Below are positions 1 to 6,682 of a stretch of 15,115 bases of DNA, one piece after another. Location of the stretch: positions 1 through 15,115 of the forward strand of contig JAKVCH010000031.1 of the NCBI GenBank assembly GCA_022447485.1. The letters are read 5' to 3'. The position numbers and the translations under genes are program-made. How positions within the stretch are numbered: the first letter of the stretch is position 1; every line of letters begins with the position of its first letter. The notes under the pieces were generated by a model. That model saw only the letters and a list, made by a program, of their open reading frames with translations, did no database searches and was not told where the DNA came from. This DNA is from Polyangiaceae bacterium. Lineage in GTDB: Bacteria; Myxococcota_A; Polyangia; Polyangiales; Polyangiaceae.

Positions 1-90
1 GTTGAATACGATATTGAAACTAGCGCTGATAAAGTCTTGCGTGCGCGGTTGGAGCGCAACTTCGCTCATCGTCTTTTCATTGGCGTCTGA
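1..90 (+). CDS. 3' end of an unidentified protein (partial, C-terminal 29 residues)
   Basis: Frame 1 is open from the window edge to a TGA at 88-90. The 29 residues are mixed charged and hydrophobic and end in FAHRLFIGV. The aromatic/hydrophobic ending after alternating residues would suit an outer-membrane or envelope protein, but that is only a guess. The fragment is too short to name. It runs convergently toward the rhomboid gene, and a possible terminator hairpin lies about 70 bases after the stop. It could be a chance open frame, though an unbroken frame ending just before a convergent gene favours a real gene whose body lies upstream of the window. Confidence 0.4.
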   Translation, partial: VEYDIETSADKVLRARLERNFAHRLFIGV

Positions 91-150
91 GTTCTTCCGC
101 CGCGCTCCTCCGCCTGCGTTTGGCTTGAATTGTCTCTCGCTCCTTTCTTT

Positions 151-909
151 TTAGGAGTCTTTCCAAAAAGGCTTTTTGGAGTTTTTTGGGAAAATGGGCC
201 GTCGACGAGCTTTAGGTGCCTTCCAGGTTGTCCAGACCATCGCTGGGTGGATTGCTTTTCCGTGAATCATCGGTCGAATCAAGAGAAGCCCGGTCAAGAA
301 GCCACCAACGTGAGCTAGGAATGCTGTCTGGGAAATGGCACCACCTAAGACCATCAAACTACTGCTGATATTAGTGATGAAGAAGAGCCCGATCACGAGC
401 CAAGCCGGCAAGAGCAGGAGGGGCCCGAAGATGAACCATAAAAGGAAGACGGGATTGATCACCACGACTGGCGCTCGTGGGTAGACAACGAGATAGCCAG
501 CGAGGATGCCAGCAATTGCCCCTGATGCTCCGATGAGCGGCAGAGTGGAGTGGGGGTCCATCCAATAATGGGTGAGCGTTGCGCCAAGGCCCGAGAGTAA
601 ATAAAAGACCAAGTAGCGCCGCTTGCCGAGAATATCTTCGATATTATCGCCAAAGACATGCAAGAAGATCATATTCGTGATCAGGTGAAATATATCTGCA
701 TGGAGGAATAGGGCAGTGAACGCATGGAGTAGGCCCGCAGCTGGTGTTTGGCTCAGCTCGGCGGGGATAAAGCTCCAGCTTTCTGTGAGCCGAAGTCCAG
801 CATCGCCGCCCAACCAGCGAATAAAATGGATGGAAATATTCAGCGTTATCAGCCATTTCGTGACAACTGCTGGTTTCGAGGTGGGGTTCTGGTCGTAAAC
901 AGGGATCAT
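151..909 (-). CDS. Rhomboid family intramembrane serine protease
   Basis: A 252-residue polytopic membrane protein with the rhomboid signature. HLITN at residues 75-79 matches the conserved HxxxN of the second core helix. GASGAIAG at 127-134 carries the nucleophile Ser129, and HVGGF at 200-204 carries the catalytic His200. Rhomboids cut transmembrane segments of substrates within the bilayer using this Ser-His dyad, with the conserved Asn helping to form the oxyanion hole. About six hydrophobic segments are visible, as in compact GlpG-like bacterial rhomboids. The C-terminal tail (from about residue 216) is basic and Lys/Arg/Trp-rich, so it is probably cytosolic. The ATG at 907-909 is the first available start and leads directly into a polar N-terminus. 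The gene is divergent from the hypothetical gene at 961, with about 50 bases between. The substrate cannot be predicted. Confidence 0.93.
   Translation of the reverse strand: MIPVYDQNPTSKPAVVTKWLITLNISIHFIRWLGGDAGLRLTESWSFIPAELSQTPAAGLLHAFTALFLHADIFHLITNMIFLHVFGDNIEDILGKRRYLVFYLLSGLGATLTHYWMDPHSTLPLIGASGAIAGILAGYLVVYPRAPVVVINPVFLLWFIFGPLLLLPAWLVIGLFFITNISSSLMVLGGAISQTAFLAHVGGFLTGLLLIRPMIHGKAIHPAMVWTTWKAPKARRRPIFPKNSKKPFWKDS
162..187 (+). terminator. Possible Rho-independent terminator inside the end of the rhomboid gene
   Basis: TCCAAAAAG at 162-170 and CTTTTTGGA at 172-180 are perfect inverted repeats, and six T residues follow at 182-187. On the plus strand this has a terminator layout for the gene ending at base 90. 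The stem is AT-rich and the loop must open to about 5 bases, so it would be weak. It overlaps the last codons of the minus-strand rhomboid gene, so it could also be a by-product of Lys/Phe-rich coding. Confidence 0.25.
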
Positions 910-917
910 GGGTCGGG

Positions 918-933
918 GGCCTGGCGGCCTGGC
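918..933. repeat. 8-bp tandem direct repeat (GGCCTGGC x2) between divergent genes
   Basis: GGCCTGGC occurs twice head to tail at 918-925 and 926-933. The site lies in the 51-base gap between the rhomboid start (909, minus) and the hypothetical gene start (961, plus). It is GC-rich and also partly self-complementary (GGCC). It could be a regulator site for the divergent promoters or simple slippage. No clear -10/-35 pair is seen in the gap. Confidence 0.3.
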
Positions 934-960
934 CTTTGCTGATTTAAAAGCAGAGGGCGC

Positions 961-1536
961 ATGTTTCGATCAATTATCTTCAAGCGGAGAAGTCAGGCCA
1001 GGAAAGGAGGAGCATTGCTCCTTTGCTACCTGTTCTTGTTTAACATGGGGATGACTTGTCTTGGGTGCAAGAGCCAAGGACAATTGAAGGGGGTTGTTTA
1101 TCGTTCGAACGAGGTTCAGTTCGAACTGGGCGCTCGTATGCCCGGGGCACGACAGATTCATTCGGACGACGCCTTGGTGACTTGGCAAAACGATGTCGCT
1201 GGGACGACCGTCGCCGTGAATGCACGCTGTGGCCTGGATGGCGACGATGTCCCCCTTGAAGCGTTGATTCACCATTTATTAATCCAATTCACTGATCGAG
1301 AAGAGGTTGTGCGGCGTCCTTTTATCTTGGACGATCGTGCCGCTTTGCGGGTGGATGAGATGGCAAACTTAGATGGCGTGAGGCGCTATCTATCCATGAT
1401 TGTTCTCAAAAAAGACGGTTGTGTCTATGATTTCATTCATATTGACGGTCAGCTGGCCTTCGACGGTATTGCGCCGGAAGTTGAGACGAGTCGCAGAAAC
1501 TTTTTGTTGATGGTGGAGGGTTTTCATACCCTTTAG
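961..1536 (+). CDS. Conserved hypothetical exported protein, possibly a lipoprotein
   Basis: 191 residues. The N-terminus is basic (KRRSQARK) followed by a hydrophobic segment at about 18-33, typical of a signal peptide or signal anchor. MTCLGC at 31-36 resembles a lipobox ending at Cys36, but Cys sits at -3 where Leu/Val/Ile is usual, so lipidation is uncertain. The rest is soluble and looks like alternating strands and helices (for example TTVAVNARC, PLEALIHHLLIQF and VLKKDGCVYDF). The layout recalls small one-domain lipoproteins of the PsbP/LpqN type of fold, which is inference only. The gene lies 59 bases upstream of an MlaE-type permease on the same strand, so it may be a periplasmic or membrane partner of that transporter. 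GAGGG at 953-957 is close to the start (3 bases), so the exact start is not fully secure. Confidence 0.8.
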   Translation: MFRSIIFKRRSQARKGGALLLCYLFLFNMGMTCLGCKSQGQLKGVVYRSNEVQFELGARMPGARQIHSDDALVTWQNDVAGTTVAVNARCGLDGDDVPLEALIHHLLIQFTDREEVVRRPFILDDRAALRVDEMANLDGVRRYLSMIVLKKDGCVYDFIHIDGQLAFDGIAPEVETSRRNFLLMVEGFHTL

Positions 1537-1595
1537 AGCAAACGATGCATGTATTCTCAGGGTAGGTCGAGACGATTTCCGTGTGAGCGCCAGTG

Positions 1596-2477
1596 ATGAC
1601 AAAGAAGCGTGAAGTAACCAAAGAGAAAAAGCTCAAGGCTGATGATGCAGCAGGAGTCTCCCTCTCTTTGCAAGATGGGCAATTGGTCACGAAAACGGCA
1701 CCACAGTTGAAGGCCAAGTTTTCGGGCGCCTTGACCCATATGCTGCAGCAGCTGGGAAGCACTTTTCGTCTCTTCGTTGGGGCCCTGCGAGCTGGGACTC
1801 GCCGTCCTTTTGAATTCAAAGCGATCATTCAACAAATCGAAGCCTTGGGAGTGACTTCTTTATGGATTGTCGCTGTATCGAGCCTGTTCATTGGCATGGT
1901 GATGGCGGTTCAATTTGCTTTTGGTTTGCGAAAGTTTGGAGGGATGGAGTACACGCCTCGGGTGATTGCGCTGAGTTTTGCGCGGGAATTAGCACCGACT
2001 CTGACTGCGATTATCGTCGGTGGGCGTATTGGCGCAGGTATGGCAGCAGAAGTGGGCAGTATGTCTGTGACCGAGCAAATCGACGCGATTCGCGCCTTGG
2101 GAGCCGACCCTCTGAAGAAGCTCGTATTTCCAAGATTGGTGGCCTCGATCATTGTTTTACCCCTACTATGCGCCTTGGCTCTCGTCCTCGGAGTGGGGGG
2201 TGCTATGGGCATTACTGCGGCACAATTTGGAATTTCGATGCCCTTCTTTCTTCAAAGCGCCATTTCGACAGTCACGATGAAGGACTTTATTTCCGGCCTT
2301 TTTAAGGCGCCATTCTTTGGGGCATTGATTGCGATCATTGGTTGCCATTACGGTATGAACACGCGCGGTGGAACGGCTGGTGTAGGTGTTGCGACAACGA
2401 AAGCCGTAGTCGCTACCTCAATCGCAATTTTCATCGCGGACTTTTTCCTTACGAAGATTTCTATCCTTCTCTTTTAA
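1596..2477 (+). CDS. mlaE: MlaE/YrbE-family ABC transporter permease (phospholipid/lipid transport)
   Basis: 293 residues from the ATG at 1596; a GTG at 1593 immediately upstream is an alternative start. The protein matches the MlaE permease family. It has an amphipathic start (FKAIIQQIEALGV), a first membrane segment (SLWIVAVSSLFIGMVMAVQ), the conserved stretch SFARELAPTLTAIIVGGRIG, and the family hallmark EVGSMSVTEQIDAIRALG, the coupling region that docks on the MlaF ATPase. Three more hydrophobic segments follow. In MlaFEDB complexes the permease moves phospholipids between inner membrane and periplasmic carriers. The first ~50 residues are a charged extension beyond the usual ~260-residue core. 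No MlaF ATPase or MlaD (MCE) gene is adjacent; folE follows 10 bases later. The identification as a family member is strong, but the substrate is inferred from E. coli Mla. Confidence 0.9.
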   Translation: MTKKREVTKEKKLKADDAAGVSLSLQDGQLVTKTAPQLKAKFSGALTHMLQQLGSTFRLFVGALRAGTRRPFEFKAIIQQIEALGVTSLWIVAVSSLFIGMVMAVQFAFGLRKFGGMEYTPRVIALSFARELAPTLTAIIVGGRIGAGMAAEVGSMSVTEQIDAIRALGADPLKKLVFPRLVASIIVLPLLCALALVLGVGGAMGITAAQFGISMPFFLQSAISTVTMKDFISGLFKAPFFGALIAIIGCHYGMNTRGGTAGVGVATTKAVVATSIAIFIADFFLTKISILLF

Positions 2478-2487
2478 GGCAAAGAAA

Positions 2488-3066
2488 ATGACAGTGGATC
2501 GAGCTCGGGCTGAACAGGCAATTGCAGAATTCCTAGCCGCCCTTGGCTACAAGAATCGTCAGGTCAGCGAAACGCCGACCCGAGTTGTTTCTGCTTTCGT
2601 CGACGAGCTTCTCCAGGGAGAGAAGGTAGACGTCGAAGAGTTGATTGCCAGCGGTGGTGAAGAGTCAACTCTGAGGGAGCCAGTCGTTCTCAGCGGGATT
2701 GAGGTATCGACGGTCTGTCCCCATCATTTATTGGTTGCTCAAGGCAAGGCGGACGTCATTTACTTCCCCCAGGGACGAGTCCTGGGACTGGGCACCTTGG
2801 CTCGCTTGGTCAATGCCTACGCCCAGCGATTGATTTTACAGGAAGAAATCGCTCCATCGGTGGTTGCGGCGCTCGTCGATCTAGCTGGTGCTCGGGGAGC
2901 CTTTTGTCGCCTTACCCTCGATCATGCCTGTTTACAGGCGCGGGGGCCTGTTCAACGGAAAGCCGAAGCCACAACTTGGGCAGTTGCAGGCCATCTAGAA
3001 GACCCGCAAGAACTGGATCGGGTGCTTTTGCGCCTGAATGCCCAGGGTAGAATGGGGCAGTCATGA
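2488..3066 (+). CDS. folE: GTP cyclohydrolase I
   Basis: 192 residues, a normal length for GTP cyclohydrolase I, which converts GTP to 7,8-dihydroneopterin triphosphate, the first step of folate and pterin synthesis. STVCPHH at 74-80 corresponds to the STCEHH motif: Cys77 and His80 are zinc ligands and His79 is the neighbouring catalytic His. HACLQARG at 146-153 supplies the third zinc ligand, Cys148, and the conserved ARG seen in the E. coli enzyme. The family block GRVLGLGTLARLVNAYAQRL at 96-115 is clear, and ETPTRV at 28-33 matches the N-terminal ETP.R motif. The sequence is a little divergent, with Pro in place of Glu in CEHH. The start ATG follows the permease stop by 10 bases. The last 4 bases overlap the next gene (ATGA), implying translational coupling. 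Confidence 0.92.
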   Translation: MTVDRARAEQAIAEFLAALGYKNRQVSETPTRVVSAFVDELLQGEKVDVEELIASGGEESTLREPVVLSGIEVSTVCPHHLLVAQGKADVIYFPQGRVLGLGTLARLVNAYAQRLILQEEIAPSVVAALVDLAGARGAFCRLTLDHACLQARGPVQRKAEATTWAVAGHLEDPQELDRVLLRLNAQGRMGQS

Positions 3067-3743
3067 AAAGATATGTGATCACCGGTACAAGTCGAGGCGT
3101 AGGGCGCGCCCTGGCATTAGCTGCGGGTGAGAAAGGTGCTCACGTCATGGGCGTCGGAAGGCTTTCGCCCGAGCAAGAAAAGACTGCGTTTTTAATGAAG
3201 GAAGCAGGATTTTCCTTCGACTTTTTTCCCACTGAGTTGACCGATCCTGAAAGCATTAGCGAGTCCACAGAGCAGATCAATCAAGGAGGCGCCGTGGACG
3301 TTATCGTCCATAATGCTGGCGTGATTGAAAGGGCTGCTGTTCATCAGATGAGTGATGCGACGTGGCAGAAGCAGATGGCGGTGAACCTCTTTGCTCCTTT
3401 CGCCATTACACGCCAGCTTTTGCCGTTGATGTTGGCGAAAGCTCGGGGCCGCATTCTATTCGTGAGCAGTATTTCAGCAGTGCTTGGAGCGAAGCATCAG
3501 AGTGCCTATCACGCGAGTAAGGCGGGCGTTGTGGGTTTGATGCGCTGCCTTGCAGAAGAATTGAGTGATTCGGGGCTGATGACGATGGCCCTCTTACCGG
3601 GCGCGATCGATACTGATATGCTGCAAGGAAGTGGTTTCCCTCCGCGCATGACAGCAGAGGAAGTGGCGGCAACCCTTTTATTTTACGCAGAAGACGCTTC
3701 CCAGGCACATCAAGGTGCGGCGGTGGAAATGTTTGGTGTCTAA
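3063..3743 (+). CDS. Short-chain dehydrogenase/reductase, possibly a pterin reductase
   Basis: 226 residues with a complete classical SDR set: the cofactor motif TGTSRGVG at 7-14, HNAG at 83-86, a catalytic Ser at 135/136 (VSSIS), and YHASK at 149-153 giving Tyr149 and Lys153. The Arg just after the first Gly-rich turn (TSRG) favours NADP(H). The PGAIDT segment at 179-184 is the usual loop after strand 6. The substrate is not shown by sequence. The 4-base overlap with folE suggests a role in pterin metabolism, such as reduction of dihydromonapterin or biopterin (FolM, PTR or sepiapterin reductase-like), but a 3-oxoacyl-ACP reductase-type role cannot be excluded. It ends only 6 bases before the upstream NrdR-box-like site of the next operon, with no visible terminator. 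Confidence 0.88.
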   Translation: MKRYVITGTSRGVGRALALAAGEKGAHVMGVGRLSPEQEKTAFLMKEAGFSFDFFPTELTDPESISESTEQINQGGAVDVIVHNAGVIERAAVHQMSDATWQKQMAVNLFAPFAITRQLLPLMLAKARGRILFVSSISAVLGAKHQSAYHASKAGVVGLMRCLAEELSDSGLMTMALLPGAIDTDMLQGSGFPPRMTAEEVAATLLFYAEDASQAHQGAAVEMFGV

Positions 3744-3749
3744 AGAAAA

Positions 3750-3797
3750 CCACAAGATATAGGTTGACGCGGTGGGTAGGACCACAATATATTGTTT
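3750..3797 (+). promoter_or_regulatory. Tandem NrdR boxes controlling nrdAB
   Basis: Two 16-base sites match at 13 of 16 positions: CCACAAGATATAGGTT at 3750-3765 and CCACAATATATTGTTT at 3782-3797. The second contains the perfect 12-bp palindrome ACAATATATTGT (3784-3795). NrdR boxes in RNR promoters are 16-bp ACACwAtATAT-type palindromes that occur in pairs about three helical turns apart. Here the offset is exactly 32 bp. The first site touches the -35 element and the second covers the -10, so binding of the ATP/dATP-sensing repressor NrdR should block transcription. The nrdR gene is not in the window. Confidence 0.82.
3764..3793 (+). promoter_or_regulatory. Sigma70-type promoter of nrdAB
   Basis: TTGACG at 3764-3769 (5 of 6 to consensus) and TATATT at 3788-3793 are separated by 18 bases. 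The expected start, about 7 bases after the -10, falls near 3800, which is exactly where the cobalamin riboswitch P1 stem begins (3801). Both elements overlap the paired NrdR boxes. Confidence 0.75.
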
Positions 3798-3800
3798 GAG

Positions 3801-4016
3801 CTCTTGGTATTCAATTGGAGGGTCCGGCCCTTGAGTTGAATGAATAGGGAATCCGGTGTGAATCCGGAGCTGCCCCGCAGCGGTAAAGAAGAACGAACGC
3901 CTCATAATCCCACTGGCTAATGATTCGGTTCTGAAATGGAACAGATGAGTTGCTGGGAAGGGGAGGCCTAGGCCGGATGTTAATCCACGCTTCTCAGCCC
4001 GAAGACCTGCCAAGAG
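3801..4016 (+). promoter_or_regulatory. Cobalamin (AdoCbl) riboswitch aptamer upstream of nrdA
   Basis: The conserved cobalamin core is present: GGGAATCCGGTG from 3847, AATCCGG, then CTGCCCCGCAGCGGTAA ending at 3886. GCTGGGAAGG follows at 3952-3961, and the 3' B12 box AGCCCGAAGACCTGCC lies at 3996-4011. The closing stem P1 is perfect: CTCTTGG at 3801-3807 pairs with CCAAGAG at 4010-4016. These aptamers bind adenosylcobalamin or related corrinoids and shut down expression when ligand is abundant. Upstream of B12-independent RNR genes they let the cell switch to the B12-dependent class II RNR, as described for Streptomyces nrdABS. The aptamer starts at the predicted transcription start, so it forms the very 5' end of the nrdAB mRNA. 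Confidence 0.93.
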
Positions 4017-4060
4017 TCGTCAAGGAAAATATCCTTGGCGGTTCCGATCCGAGGTCTTCG
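4000..4060 (+). promoter_or_regulatory. Expression platform: pairing that competes with the riboswitch P1 and B12 box
   Basis: CGAAGACCT of the B12 box (4000-4008) is perfectly complementary to AGGTCTTCG at 4052-4060. Inside it, GCCAAG (4009-4014), which includes the 3' strand of P1, can pair with CTTGGC at 4034-4039. A small hairpin CAAGGA/TCCTTG (4021-4026 with 4032-4037) is a further alternative. The long pairing and the ligand-bound aptamer cannot coexist, which is how an on/off switch is built. No T-run terminator follows, so control is more likely translational or Rho-linked. The pairings are seen directly; the mechanism is inferred. Confidence 0.6.
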
Positions 4061-4176
4061 TGGGAGAGACAGGACGGCAAAAAAGTTCAGCATTTATTTG
4101 TTGAGCCTGATGTTGTCGTTTTGAATTTTTCAGATCTCATGTCCGCTGGGGGCAGGTCAGGGAGAATTCCACCGCC

Positions 4177-4190
4177 CTCCTTTTTAGGAG
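4177..4190 (+). promoter_or_regulatory. Hairpin sequestering the nrdA Shine-Dalgarno
   Basis: CTCCT at 4177-4181 and AGGAG at 4186-4190 form a perfect 5-bp stem with a TTTT loop. AGGAG is the ribosome binding site of nrdA, 5 bases before the ATG at 4196. This stem would hide the site, as expected for a translational off state of the upstream riboswitch. AGGG at 4159-4162 could pair with CCCT at 4175-4178 and compete with it. The ribosome binding site itself also decides the nrdA start. Confidence 0.5.
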
Positions 4191-4195
4191 ATACA

Positions 4196-6682
4196 ATGCA
4201 ACAACCAATCAATGATTCTCAAGATGCTGGAGAATTAAGCACCCGAGTGCCGAAGAAAGAGCAGTCGGGGTCTGATGTGTCGACCCAGATGCGCGTGAAA
4301 AAGCGAGATGGCAGCTTTGAATTTGTTCATCTCGATAAGATCGTACGAGCGGTTGCTCGTTGCTGCGAGGGTTTAGGTCGGGTGGATGCCCTGCGCGTGG
4401 CGACCAAGACGATTTCTGGTCTTTACGATGGTGCAACGACCGAGGAATTAGATGAATTAAGCATTCAGACGGCTGCTGCTCTAACAGCTGAAGAACCTGA
4501 ATACGCTCGCTTAGCTGCCCGTCTTTTGGCCACGACAATTGAGAAAGAGGTTGCCGGACAAAATATTCACTCGTTCAGCCAATGCATTGAGGCTGGCTAT
4601 CGCCTCGGCATTTACAGTGAAAGAATTCATCGCTTTGCCCAGCAGCATGCGCGTAAACTCAATGATGCCATCGACCGCTCTGCCGATAATCGCTTTGAAT
4701 ATTTTGGCCTTAAAACCGTTTATGACCGCTATCTTGTGAAGCATCCTCAGGAGCGAAAAGTAATTGAGACGTCTCAATACTTTTTCTTGCGAGTTGCAAT
4801 TTCACTCACAACTCATGTGCGAGATGCTTTAGAGCTTTATGACTTATTTTCGAAGTTAGAGTACCTACCGAGCTCACCAACCCTCTTCAATAGCGGCACC
4901 CAATATGAACAATTATCCAGTTGTTTCTTGCTCGACTCGCCTGCGGATGCCTTAGAAGATATTTATCGCCGTTATACCGATATCGCGCTGCTTTCTAAGT
5001 TCTCTGGAGGCATCGGTGTTGCTTATCATCGCGTGCGAAGCCGGGGTTCATTGATCGAGAGCACCAATGGCTTTTCTAACGGAATTATACCTTGGCTAAA
5101 TACCTTGAATGCTTCGGTTGGCGCAGTCAATCAAGGCGGCAAGCGTAAAGGAGCATGCTGTGTTTACTTGGAGTCTTGGCATGCTGATATTGAGGAATTT
5201 TTGTCCTTGCGAGATAATACCGGTGATGAAGCTCGCCGTGCCCATCAGCTGAATCTGGCGAACTGGATTCCAGATCTGTTCATGGAGAGAGTCGAAAAAG
5301 GAGAGGATTGGTCTCTTTTTGACCCGAAGGACGTTCCCGAATTGCCTGACGCTTATGACAAAGAGTTTCGGTCTAAGTATATCAAGGCTGAAGAGTCAGG
5401 TCTGGCCCGGCGTCAGCTTCCAGCTCGAGAGCTTTATGCGAAGATGATGAAGACCCTGGCCGAGACGGGCAATGGTTGGATGACCTTCAAAGATAAGTCG
5501 AACCGTGCATGCAATCAGACTGGTGGAGAAGGTAATCAGACGGTTCATCTGTCGAATCTTTGCACCGAAATTCTCGAAGTGACTTCTGCAAAAGAATCGG
5601 CGGTCTGCAACTTGGGTTCAATCAACTTAGCCCGTCACCTACAGAAGGCGGAGGGACAGGAGGCCGCCCTTGGTATTGATTGGGAAAAATTGCGCAGCAC
5701 GGTCAAGGTTGCGGTGCGGCAGCTTGACCGAGTGATTGATCTCAATGCTTATCCGATCCCTTCAACAGAAGCATCGAATCATCGTTGGCGCCCCGTAGGA
5801 CTAGGAATTATGGGGTTGCAGGACGTTTTCTTTTCCTTGCGTTTGCCTTTTGATTCAGAGGAAGCCAGGCAGATTTCCCAGCGAATTAGTGAAGAAATTT
5901 ACTTCCACGCTCTTCAAACGTCCTGTGACTTAGCTGAACGGGATGGTCCTCATCCTGCTTTTTCTGAGACTCGAGCCGCGGCCGGCGAACTTCAGTTTGA
6001 TTCCTGGGGAGTGCAGCCGACGACCGAGCTCGACTGGCAGAGCCTGAGGGAGCGTATTCAGCGAGTGGGTCTAAAGAATTCACTGCTGATTGCTATCGCG
6101 CCGACAGCAACGATTGCCTCCATCGCCGGTTGTTATGAGTGCATTGAGCCTCAAGTCTCAAATCTCTTCAAAAGAGAAACGCTCTCCGGAGACTTTTTGC
6201 AGGTAAATCGCTACTTGGTCCGACAACTGCAAGAGCTCGGGCTGTGGACGGATGAACATCGCCATATTCTCAAGCGTGATAACGGGTCGGTCCAAGCTTT
6301 TGACGACTTGCCCGAGGAACTGAAGCTTCTTTTCCGCACGGCCTGGGAGCTTCCGATGCGTGCTCTGATTGACCTGGCAGCAGAGCGCGGCGCGTTTATC
6401 GATCAAAGTCAGTCGTTGAATCTCTTTGTCGAGAGTCCTCAACTGGGCAAATTGAGTTCGATGTACATGTATGCGTGGAAAAAAGGTCTGAAAACCACTT
6501 ATTACTTAAGAAGCCGACCGGCGACGCAAATCAATAAAACAACCTTGGGTTCAGCTGGAAGAGGCGGGGCAACTCGTTCCTCAGGCCAGGAGAAGCCCGA
6601 AGAAAAAGAAGACGTATCAGGTGAACGAGCGGCCCTACTGTGCTCCCTCGAAAACCCAGAAAGTTGTGAGGCATGTCAATGA
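4196..6682 (+). CDS. nrdA: Class I ribonucleoside-diphosphate reductase, alpha (catalytic) subunit
   Basis: 828 residues. NrdA reduces ribonucleoside diphosphates to deoxy forms, with NrdB supplying the radical. An ATP-cone lies at about 32-120 (VKKRDGSFEFVHLDKI), giving dATP/ATP overall activity control. SSPTLFNSG at 226-234 precedes Cys243 (SSC), one of the redox pair. NLCTE at 454-458 holds the active-site Asn454, thiyl-radical Cys456 and Glu458. Cys471 (AVCNLGS) is the partner cysteine, and PTATIASIAG at 636-645 is the conserved substrate-binding loop. TTYY at 767-770 carries the stacked tyrosines of the radical path. The C-terminal tail ends ESCEACQ, with Cys824/Cys827 for thioredoxin or glutaredoxin exchange. 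The start at 4196 is set by AGGAG 5 bases upstream. The frame is open back to 3950, but that part is riboswitch. It overlaps nrdB by 4 bases. Confidence 0.97.
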   Translation: MQQPINDSQDAGELSTRVPKKEQSGSDVSTQMRVKKRDGSFEFVHLDKIVRAVARCCEGLGRVDALRVATKTISGLYDGATTEELDELSIQTAAALTAEEPEYARLAARLLATTIEKEVAGQNIHSFSQCIEAGYRLGIYSERIHRFAQQHARKLNDAIDRSADNRFEYFGLKTVYDRYLVKHPQERKVIETSQYFFLRVAISLTTHVRDALELYDLFSKLEYLPSSPTLFNSGTQYEQLSSCFLLDSPADALEDIYRRYTDIALLSKFSGGIGVAYHRVRSRGSLIESTNGFSNGIIPWLNTLNASVGAVNQGGKRKGACCVYLESWHADIEEFLSLRDNTGDEARRAHQLNLANWIPDLFMERVEKGEDWSLFDPKDVPELPDAYDKEFRSKYIKAEESGLARRQLPARELYAKMMKTLAETGNGWMTFKDKSNRACNQTGGEGNQTVHLSNLCTEILEVTSAKESAVCNLGSINLARHLQKAEGQEAALGIDWEKLRSTVKVAVRQLDRVIDLNAYPIPSTEASNHRWRPVGLGIMGLQDVFFSLRLPFDSEEARQISQRISEEIYFHALQTSCDLAERDGPHPAFSETRAAAGELQFDSWGVQPTTELDWQSLRERIQRVGLKNSLLIAIAPTATIASIAGCYECIEPQVSNLFKRETLSGDFLQVNRYLVRQLQELGLWTDEHRHILKRDNGSVQAFDDLPEELKLLFRTAWELPMRALIDLAAERGAFIDQSQSLNLFVESPQLGKLSSMYMYAWKKGLKTTYYLRSRPATQINKTTLGSAGRGGATRSSGQEKPEEKEDVSGERAALLCSLENPESCEACQ

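Noticed and set aside
1433..1828. 131-codon minus-strand open frame
   Set aside because: It runs opposite the end of the hypothetical gene and the start of the MlaE permease, has no recognisable motif and is rich in Arg, Ser, Pro and Cys, as expected for an antisense shadow.
1862..2305. 147-codon plus-strand frame inside mlaE
   Set aside because: It is an out-of-frame reading of the permease core. The product is Cys/Trp/Arg-rich with no family resemblance.
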